From Flavobacteriales bacterium UBA5869 (GTDB lineage Bacteria; Bacteroidota; Bacteroidia; Flavobacteriales_D; Crocinitomicaceae), in assembly GCA_002432565.1 (NCBI GenBank), contig DJFP01000248.1:25081-36268 (forward strand): a stretch of DNA of 11,188 nt, read 5' to 3'. Made by a program: the position numbers and the translations under genes. The notes under the pieces were generated by a model. The model saw only the letters and a list, made by a program, of their open reading frames with translations. It had not been told where the DNA came from and made no database searches. Positions 1 to 5,366 of this stretch are shown here, one piece after another (position 1 is the first letter of the stretch; every line of letters starts with the position of its first letter).

Positions 1-659
1 GTAAAGAACATCCCGAAACTTCCCCTCTTCACCTCTAGTTTCTTAGCTTCATTGAAAATCCCGGATTCCAATACTCCGATTCGCAATAAAAGCAACCCGA
101 TCCCCATTCCGCCGCCAATGAAATAAGCGATGTTCCAATCCGGAGTGAGCTTGACGGTTAAATTGGCAACTACTGCACCCGAAAGCCCGATTCCGGCAAC
201 CAGCGAAGTCCCCAGAGCTCTTAATTCCTTTGGCAGTACTTCCGAAACAAGTGTAATTCCTGCTCCCAATTCACCGGCTAATCCAATTCCGGCAATAAAA
301 CGCAGTGCAATATAAGTGTAAGTCAAATTCTCTTTGTCATTGGGAAAATAAGGCAAAAAACCGCACATGATATTGGCGAGGGAATACATCACGATCGACC
401 CGAAAAGAACCGATAAACGACCTTTTTTATCTCCCAAAATCCCCCATAAAATACCACCTAATAACAAACCACCCATCTGCCAGTTTACAATCATCGTACC
501 CACGTGAGTGATTTCTTTTTCATTAAATCCCAAACCCTGTAAGCTGGGCACACGAACAATTCCGAAAAGAAGCAGATCGTAAATATCTACGAAGTAACCC
601 AGAGCAGCAACAACGACAGGCAGCGACCACAAAGGTTTATAAGAAGTGATTTTTTCCAA
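1..659 (-). CDS. MFS transporter, N-terminal part (runs off left edge)
   Basis: Reading the complement from 659 gives 219 codons with no stop, continuing past the window edge. The protein has several hydrophobic helices and MFS hallmarks: a first helix ending in FVDIYDLLLFGIVR (residues 23-36), the loop 2-3 motif GDKKGR (76-81), and a helix 4 segment RFIAGIGLAGELGAG (120-134) followed by a glutamate at 140. These resemble the sugar/metabolite:H+ symporter branch of the superfamily, so the product is probably an inner-membrane solute:cation symporter; the substrate cannot be told. There is no ATG at the N-terminus. An in-frame TAA lies three codons upstream, so TTG at 659 is the only start that keeps helix 1; the next in-frame ATG is at residue 56, inside the protein. 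No strong Shine-Dalgarno is seen. The gene is divergent from ribD. The family is firm, the start less so. Confidence 0.88.
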   Translation of the reverse strand, partial: MEKITSYKPLWSLPVVVAALGYFVDIYDLLLFGIVRVPSLQGLGFNEKEITHVGTMIVNWQMGGLLLGGILWGILGDKKGRLSVLFGSIVMYSLANIMCGFLPYFPNDKENLTYTYIALRFIAGIGLAGELGAGITLVSEVLPKELRALGTSLVAGIGLSGAVVANLTVKLTPDWNIAYFIGGGMGIGLLLLRIGVLESGIFNEAKKLEVKRGSFGMFF

Positions 660-699
660 AGTAGTTTATTTGATTCGAAAGTAATCAATGAAAAGGTAA

Positions 700-769
700 C
701 TTCGACTCCGCTCAGCCACCTTTTTTCAAAACACGAAACAGATTTTGAGATGACTGAGCGGAGTCGAAG
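700..769. repeat. REP-like long inverted repeat (16-bp arms)
   Basis: Positions 700-715 (CTTCGACTCCGCTCAG) are exactly the reverse complement of 754-769. Inside, TCAAAA at 726-731 pairs with TTTTGA at 743-748, so the whole element can fold as a hairpin with a second inner stem and an 11-nt loop. Short palindromes with the core TTCGACTCCGCTCA are, from memory, dispersed in many copies in Bacteroidota genomes; this cannot be verified from one window. It lies between two divergent starts, so it is not the terminator of either neighbour. A REP-like or miniature element, or a structured regulatory site, are both possible. Confidence 0.7.
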
Positions 770-790
770 GCACAATTGATTCGGAATTCG

Positions 791-798
791 TAATTTTG
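791..798 (+). promoter_or_regulatory. Candidate Bacteroidota -7 box for ribD
   Basis: TAATTTTG matches the Bacteroidota consensus TAnnTTTG exactly. A clear -33 TTTG element at the usual spacing is not seen; that region overlaps the right arm of the inverted repeat. The box ends only 4 nt before the ribD ATG, so transcription from it would start at or near the start codon. AT-rich DNA yields such octamers by chance, so this is tentative. Confidence 0.4.
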
Positions 799-802
799 AC
801 AA

Positions 803-1840
803 ATGACTTCCGACGAAAAATACATGCTTCGTGCCCTTCAGCTGGCAAAGCTGGGTGGTGTTGCTACAAAATCCAATCCGATGGTTGGAGCGGTGATTGT
901 TCTCGGTGACCAGATCATCGGCGAAGGATATCATCAAAAATACGGAGAAGCACATGCTGAAGTCAATGCCGTAAACTCTGTGAAAGACCTTTCTTTGCTC
1001 AAAGAGGCAACGATATATGTAACACTTGAACCCTGCTCTCATTTCGGAAAGACTCCGCCTTGCGCTGATTTATTGGTAAAGCACCAGTTTAAACGGGTGG
1101 TTATTGCGCAGGTCGATCCGTTCTCAGAAGTATCTGGTCGCGGAATAGAAAAGCTTAAAAATGCCGGCATTGAAGTCACTTGTGGAATTTTACAAAAAGA
1201 AGCCGAAGAACTAAACAAACGCTTCATTACCTTTCACACCAAAAAACGTCCGTATGTTACCTTAAAATGGGCACAAACCGCTGACGGTTTTATAGACATC
1301 GACCGTTCACAAAAACAGGAAACGGGAATTCACTGGATTTCACAACCTGAAACACAGGTGGTCACACATCAGCTTCGGGCAACGGAACAAGCAATCCTGG
1401 TTGGCTGGCGGACGATCCAAAATGACAATCCTTCCCTCACCACTCGTGCGTTCAAAGGACCAAATCCGCTTAGAATAGTTATCGATCCAAACTTAAAAGC
1501 TCCAAATGATGCGGCTGTTTTCACCGACGGATTAAAAACAATGTTATTCAACCTGCTGGAAGAGAGAGAAATCCGTGAAGTCGAATATGTAAAATTGACT
1601 GATATCTCGCCTGCATCGATATTGGAAGCTTTATACCGGATGAATATCCATTCGATTTTGGTCGAAGGTGGAGCCGTTGTACTGAACTCGTTCATTGAAT
1701 CAGCTCTTTGGGACGAAGCACTGATAATCTCGGGGAAAAAACAATTTAAAACAGGACTTCGTGCCCCTATAATTTCCAAAACTCCCGTAAAAACGATTCC
1801 ATTCGGAAAAGACCTTCTGAATTATTTCCGAAATAGTTGA
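803..1840 (+). CDS. ribD: Bifunctional riboflavin biosynthesis protein RibD (deaminase/reductase)
   Basis: RibD carries out two consecutive cytoplasmic steps of riboflavin synthesis: deamination of the diaminohydroxyphosphoribosylaminopyrimidine made by GTP cyclohydrolase II, then NADPH-dependent reduction of the ribosyl chain. Residues 1-145 are the zinc deaminase domain: SNPMVGAVIV (24-33), HAE at 51-53 with His51 as zinc ligand and Glu53 as catalytic acid, and PCSHFGKTPPC (77-87) with Cys78 and Cys87. From about residue 149 comes the reductase domain, with LKWAQTADGF (154-163), HWIS (177-180), GWRTIQNDNPSLTTR (201-215) and VEGG (287-290). The length of 345 aa is slightly short but normal. 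The start at 803 gives the usual short lead before YMLRALQLA; an in-frame ATG at 824 would cut into the first helix. No other rib genes are adjacent. Confidence 0.96.
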   Translation: MTSDEKYMLRALQLAKLGGVATKSNPMVGAVIVLGDQIIGEGYHQKYGEAHAEVNAVNSVKDLSLLKEATIYVTLEPCSHFGKTPPCADLLVKHQFKRVVIAQVDPFSEVSGRGIEKLKNAGIEVTCGILQKEAEELNKRFITFHTKKRPYVTLKWAQTADGFIDIDRSQKQETGIHWISQPETQVVTHQLRATEQAILVGWRTIQNDNPSLTTRAFKGPNPLRIVIDPNLKAPNDAAVFTDGLKTMLFNLLEEREIREVEYVKLTDISPASILEALYRMNIHSILVEGGAVVLNSFIESALWDEALIISGKKQFKTGLRAPIISKTPVKTIPFGKDLLNYFRNS

Positions 1841-1945
1841 CGTTAAAAGTCCATAATCCATTGCTAAACTCCCCGAATTTCCTATTTTAGTTCGCTGTAA
1901 AAAATCTGCGCCATCAGTAGAATAAATACACGGAAATAAAACAAG

Positions 1946-2803
1946 ATGAAGATTTACCCAATTGAAACAGGTACCTTTAAATTAGACGGAGGAGCCATGT
2001 TCGGAGTAGTTCCGAAAAGCCTTTGGTCAAAGACAAATCCGGCCGACGAAAATAATTTGTGTACCTGGTCTATGCGCTGTCTGCTCATAGAAGACGGAAA
2101 CCGATTGATATTAATCGATACCGGGATCGGTGATAAACAAACAGAAAAATTCTTTTCTCATTATTACCTGGCTGATACCAAAACGCTGGAACAAAGCCTG
2201 AACAAACTCGGCTTCGGTTTAGATCAAATAACCGATGTTTTTCTTTCCCATCTTCATTTCGATCACTGTGGTGGCGCTGTTAAATGGAATTCGGATCGCA
2301 CGAAACTGGAAACGGTTTTCAAAAATGCCATATACTGGAGTACGGAAAATCACTGGAAGTGGGCTACTGAACCCAATGCTCGTGAAAAAGCATCTTTTTT
2401 AAGTGAGAACATTCTTCCGCTGCAGGAAAGCGGTCAGTTGAAATTCATAGAACGAACGGGGAATTATACAAAGTCGGTATTCAACAATTTTGATGTATTG
2501 TTTGTTGACGGACACACCGAAAGCATGATGATTCCACATATTCATTACCAGGATAAAACCCTCGTTTTCATGGCAGATTTGCTTCCGAGTACCGGGCACA
2601 TTCCGCTTGCCTATGTTATGGGTTATGATACACGTCCGTTAATCACACTTGGTGAAAAAGGAGAATTCCTCGACAATGCCGCAAACCGGGAGTTTGTGTT
2701 ATTTTTAGAGCACGACAGTGTCAATGAATGCTGTACCGTAGAACAAACTGAAAAAGGTGTGCGTTTAAAAGATAGCATGACTTTTTCATCCATATTTGGA
2801 TAA
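1946..2803 (+). CDS. Metallo-beta-lactamase-fold metallo-hydrolase
   Basis: This 285-residue protein has the complete binuclear metal site of the metallo-beta-lactamase superfamily: HLHFDH at 102-107, His190 in DGHTE, Asp211 in MADL and His256 in LEHD. The DTG at 58-60 is the usual strand-turn before the active site. No signal peptide is present, so it should be cytoplasmic. The overall plan, with an N-terminal GGAMFGVVPKSLW segment (15-27), resembles the group that contains quorum-quenching lactonases and many uncharacterised hydrolases. The substrate cannot be deduced and a lactonase label would be over-reach. It lies 105 bp after ribD and 29 bp before the SPOR protein gene on the same strand, so co-transcription with the latter is plausible. 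The start is preceded by an A-rich leader rather than a classical Shine-Dalgarno. Confidence 0.9.
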   Translation: MKIYPIETGTFKLDGGAMFGVVPKSLWSKTNPADENNLCTWSMRCLLIEDGNRLILIDTGIGDKQTEKFFSHYYLADTKTLEQSLNKLGFGLDQITDVFLSHLHFDHCGGAVKWNSDRTKLETVFKNAIYWSTENHWKWATEPNAREKASFLSENILPLQESGQLKFIERTGNYTKSVFNNFDVLFVDGHTESMMIPHIHYQDKTLVFMADLLPSTGHIPLAYVMGYDTRPLITLGEKGEFLDNAANREFVLFLEHDSVNECCTVEQTEKGVRLKDSMTFSSIFG

Positions 2804-2832
2804 AATTGTAAATTAGACCAAAACTTCACATC

Positions 2833-4194
2833 ATGAACAATTACTTACTGCAACTATTAAAAGAGGTTAAAACATTGATTATTCCGGGACTTGGAGCATT
2901 AACAGTGACCAATGAAGCAACCGGAGAGATCTTGTTTATGCCTTATCTGAAGTTTGATGACGGTACGCTGGCGAAGCACATTGCAAGTAAGGAAGGTATT
3001 GAGCAAAATGATGCTTCGAATATGATTTCCAAGTTTGTTCGTGAAGTTACGGCTGAACTCGATAAGGGGAATTCCTACGATATGTACCAATTCGGACGCT
3101 TTGTAAAAGTAGACGGAGAAATCGCATTCGAAGTATGGTCTGCAGGCAATGGAGGACAACAAATTGCGTCCGAAGCCCCTAAACAAGAACCAGAGAAAGC
3201 ACCGCTTTCGAAGACTGAGGTTTCATCTGGTAAAGATGAAAAACCGAAGGAAGAATCAATTCCAAAAGCAGAAGAACCTAAAGCCGAAATTCCTCCGGTA
3301 GTTGAACCGGTTAAAGAAGCTCCAAAACCTGTGGAGCCAAAGATTGAGAAAATTGTCCCACCTGTTGCAGAGACACCAAAAACAGAACCTAAAGCTGAAA
3401 AAACACCTCCTCCGGTTGTGGAAGAACCAAAAGCGGAGGCTCCGAAGGTTGAAAAGATCGTTCCACCGGTAGTTGAACCTAAAAAGGAACCTGTAAAGCA
3501 AGAAGCCAAAAAGGAGCCTGCTAAAAAAGACAAACCGGTTAAAGCAGAGAAAGCTCCAAAGGAAAAAAGAAAAACTTCCGTGTTTTCCTATATTTTATGG
3601 GGATTCCTGGTACTGGTATTGGGTGCAGGAACTTTCATTGCAATACAATTTGACAGCCTGAAAAAGGATTTCCCTATTTTGGCTGACTTAGCCGGTGAAA
3701 ACGATGATGCCGCAAAAGGAAGCGAGGAAGTCAAACAACTGGAAGAAGACCCGGATGCAAATACGGATTCCGCTGAATCAGAACCAATCCCTGAAGACCA
3801 GGTTCAAATAGTAGAAGACCAGCTTCCGGCTGAAAAACCGGAAGAACCGAAAAAAGAAGAGAAAGCAAAGCCGAAGGAAACTCCAAAGCCAAAGGTTGAA
3901 ATAACCGTTAATAAAAAACCGGTAACAAAACCAAAGTCTCAAAACACTGGTTCTACGGCAAGTTTCGACGGTTCAAAACATTACCACATTATTGCCGGAT
4001 CTTTCGGATCCGAAGCGAATGCAAACCGATTGGCCGGAAAACTGCAGGCTAAAGGATTCGGAGAAGCCTCCGTAACTATGAACGGTGGAATGTACCGTGT
4101 AAGCGTAAAAGGATTTGCAACGCTCAATGAAGCAACTGCTGAGGCTGCAAGTATCCAAAGTTCCGTTCCGGGAGCATGGGTATTGAAAATGTAA
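2833..4194 (+). CDS. HU-domain (CCDC81-like) / single TM / SPOR domain membrane protein
   Basis: This 453-residue protein has four parts. Residues 1-103 resemble the bacterial HU-CCDC81-type domain (LLKEVKTLIIPGLGALTV, then FGRFVKVDGEIAFEVW). Residues about 110-247 are a low-complexity Pro/Lys/Glu linker. Residues about 250-272 form one hydrophobic helix preceded by KEKRK. A second charged Pro/Glu/Lys linker (275-375) leads to a SPOR domain at 382-453 (YHIIAGSFGSEANANRLAGKL ... YRVSVKGFATLNEA ... AWVLKM). The positive residues before the helix put the N-terminus in the cytoplasm and the SPOR domain in the periplasm. SPOR domains bind septal peptidoglycan lacking stem peptides. A role at the division site or in envelope organisation is inferred; DNA binding by the HU-like part is untested. 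It is the last gene of its strand run, ending at a strong hairpin. Confidence 0.88.
   Translation: MNNYLLQLLKEVKTLIIPGLGALTVTNEATGEILFMPYLKFDDGTLAKHIASKEGIEQNDASNMISKFVREVTAELDKGNSYDMYQFGRFVKVDGEIAFEVWSAGNGGQQIASEAPKQEPEKAPLSKTEVSSGKDEKPKEESIPKAEEPKAEIPPVVEPVKEAPKPVEPKIEKIVPPVAETPKTEPKAEKTPPPVVEEPKAEAPKVEKIVPPVVEPKKEPVKQEAKKEPAKKDKPVKAEKAPKEKRKTSVFSYILWGFLVLVLGAGTFIAIQFDSLKKDFPILADLAGENDDAAKGSEEVKQLEEDPDANTDSAESEPIPEDQVQIVEDQLPAEKPEEPKKEEKAKPKETPKPKVEITVNKKPVTKPKSQNTGSTASFDGSKHYHIIAGSFGSEANANRLAGKLQAKGFGEASVTMNGGMYRVSVKGFATLNEATAEAASIQSSVPGAWVLKM
3250..3561 (+). repeat. Degenerate Pro/Lys/Glu coding repeat
   Basis: This stretch encodes residues about 140-243 of the SPOR protein and contains imperfect repeats of a unit resembling VEKIVPPVVEPK. 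KIEKIVPPVAETPK (170-183) and KVEKIVPPVVEPKK (205-218) are the clearest pair, with PKAEKTPPPVVEEPK between them. The DNA copies have diverged at synonymous sites, so the repeat is kept at protein level. It probably forms an extended cytoplasmic linker between the HU-like domain and the membrane. Its skewed composition also produces long open frames on the opposite strand that are not genes. Confidence 0.7.
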
Positions 4195-4205
4195 AACAAA
4201 ACACG

Positions 4206-4249
4206 ATAAACAAGCAGGCCCGCGAATAATCGCGGGCCTGCTTGTTTAT
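4206..4249. terminator. Bidirectional intrinsic terminator hairpin (20-bp perfect stem)
   Basis: The left arm 4206-4225 is an exact reverse complement of 4230-4249, with a 4-nt loop (ATAA). The stem has a GC-rich core (GCAGGCCCGCGA) and AT-rich ends (ATAAACAA and TTGTTTAT), so each strand has a GC-rich stem leading into a T-rich end. It lies between the convergent SPOR-protein gene (ending at 4194) and gap (ending at 4260), which is where one shared terminator would be expected. Confidence 0.88.
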
Positions 4250-4259
4250 ATAATCAGGA

Positions 4260-5264
4260 TTAACCAAGTTTCAACACCAAATCAATCAGTCTATTGGAGA
4301 AACCCGCTTCGTTATCGTACCATCCTACCACTTTGATCATATTTCCGATCACAGAAGTCAGTTCACTGTCAAAAATACAGGAATTCGGATCCCCAAGAAT
4401 GTCTACCGAAACGATCGGATCAGCAGTATAACGCAAAATTCCTTTCAAATGCGAATCAGCGGCCTTTTGGAAAGCTGTGTTGATCTGTTCCACTGTTGGC
4501 GGATTTTCTTTTACAATAACCGTCAAATCAGTCAAAGAGCCATCCGGAACCGGAACACGCATACCACACCCCCCCATTTTACCTTCCAATTCCGGGAAAA
4601 TTCGGGTAATTGCTTTAGCAGCACCTGTTGAAGTCGGTACGATACTCTGAGCTGCAGCACGTGCTCTTCTCAAATCCTTATGCGGACTGTCGTGCAAACG
4701 CTGATCAGAAGTGTAACTGTGAATCGTTGTAATATATGCTTCTTCAATATCACAAAATTCTTTTAAAACTGCTACCAATGGAGCCGCTGAATTGGTTGTA
4801 CAGGAAGCATTACTAACAATCTTGTGCTCAGACGTCAACAAATGGTCATTCACTCCAAGAACCACATTAAAAATATCATCACCTTCCGATGGAGCACTTA
4901 AAATAACACGCTTTGCTCCGGACTTTAAATGAACGCCTGCTTTTTCAGAACTCAGGAACAATCCGGTTGATTCAATCACAATATCAACTCCCAATTCGCC
5001 CCATGGAATTTCTTCCGGGTTCTTATGCTGCAGGAATTGAATATGTTGGGTTTTATTAAAGATCAATTGATTACCGCTGATTTCAAATTCATCGTGCATG
5101 CGGCCATGAACAGAATCATACTTTAATAAATGTACCAGCGTTCCAACCGGGGCCAGATCATTTACTGCTACCAAATCAATTCGCGGGTTTGCCAAAGCCA
5201 ATCTGCTGAAATAACGTCCAATTCTCCCGAATCCGTTTACACCTACTCTAATGCGTTGTTCCAT
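4260..5264 (-). CDS. gap: Glyceraldehyde-3-phosphate dehydrogenase
   Basis: Catalyses the phosphorylating, reversible oxidation of glyceraldehyde-3-phosphate to 1,3-bisphosphoglycerate in glycolysis and gluconeogenesis; a cytoplasmic tetramer in this family. The 334-residue product starts at the Rossmann motif RVGVNGFGRIGR (6-17). It has NDL at 35-37, whose Asp36 favours NAD over NADP. The catalytic motif SNASCTTN gives Cys155, and His182 lies in TTIHSYT. PTSTGAAKA (210-218) and WYDNEAGFSNR (315-325) follow. The frame is open upstream to an ATG at 5360, but that 32-residue extension is hydrophobic, unlike the family, and translates the preceding terminator, so the start at 5264 is chosen. NEAGF replaces the more common NE(W/T/M)GY, a mild variation. 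A shared hairpin lies just past its stop. Confidence 0.96.
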   Translation of the reverse strand: MEQRIRVGVNGFGRIGRYFSRLALANPRIDLVAVNDLAPVGTLVHLLKYDSVHGRMHDEFEISGNQLIFNKTQHIQFLQHKNPEEIPWGELGVDIVIESTGLFLSSEKAGVHLKSGAKRVILSAPSEGDDIFNVVLGVNDHLLTSEHKIVSNASCTTNSAAPLVAVLKEFCDIEEAYITTIHSYTSDQRLHDSPHKDLRRARAAAQSIVPTSTGAAKAITRIFPELEGKMGGCGMRVPVPDGSLTDLTVIVKENPPTVEQINTAFQKAADSHLKGILRYTADPIVSVDILGDPNSCIFDSELTSVIGNMIKVVGWYDNEAGFSNRLIDLVLKLG

Positions 5265-5315
5265 TTGTTTTATTGTAAAAATTAAATACGCTGTTTGTAA
5301 TCTTTTCTGAAAGTA

Positions 5316-5323
5316 CAAAAATA
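5316..5323 (-). promoter_or_regulatory. Candidate -7 box for gap
   Basis: On the minus strand this reads TATTTTTG, an exact TAnnTTTG match, about 50 nt upstream of the gap start at 5264. No clear -33 element was found. It abuts and partly overlaps the T-tract of the upstream gene's terminator hairpin. Because T-tracts make such matches likely by chance, confidence is low. Confidence 0.3.
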
Positions 5324-5353
5324 AAAAAGGCCCTGTTTTCACAGAGCCTTTTA
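5321..5353 (-). terminator. Intrinsic terminator of the T9SS-secreted protein gene
   Basis: AAAAGGC at 5325-5331 pairs with GCCTTTT at 5346-5352. After a C/A mismatch the stem continues with CTGT (5333-5336) against ACAG (5341-5344), closing on a 4-nt loop. On the minus strand the stem is followed by a run of T (TTTTTTAT), the form of a Rho-independent terminator. It lies 14 nt past the stop codon of the gene ending at 5367 and upstream of gap, so the two are probably separate transcription units. Confidence 0.75.
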
Positions 5354-5366
5354 ACATCATTTTTAT

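Larger units (their letters stand above)
660..802. other. Divergent intergenic region between the MFS gene and ribD
   Basis: This 143-bp region separates two divergently transcribed genes and must hold both start signals. About half of it is a long-armed inverted repeat, annotated separately. The ribD side ends in a TAnnTTTG box just before the start codon. No convincing promoter was found for the leftward MFS gene, and no small ORF is supported. Confidence 0.6.

Noticed and set aside
587..1042. A 151-codon open frame on the minus strand spanning the MFS/ribD intergenic region
   Set aside because: It overlaps the well-supported ribD and MFS coding sequences in the wrong frames, crosses the inverted repeat, and its translation looks like no protein family.
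1841..1945. Promoter or terminator between ribD and the metallo-hydrolase gene
   Set aside because: No TAnnTTTG match and no stable hairpin with a T-tract was found in these 105 bp.
1946..2803. Calling the metallo-hydrolase an N-acyl homoserine lactonase
   Set aside because: The metal-binding residues are shared by the whole superfamily and nothing in the sequence or neighbours fixes the substrate.
3075..3533. Long minus-strand open frames opposite the SPOR-protein linker
   Set aside because: They are produced by the Pro/Lys/Glu-rich repeat composition of the real gene and consist of Ser/Gly/Phe or Phe/Arg/Asn low-complexity sequence.
5265..5360. A 32-residue N-terminal extension of GAPDH
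   Set aside because: The family starts directly at the Rossmann motif, and the extension merely translates the upstream terminator and promoter region.
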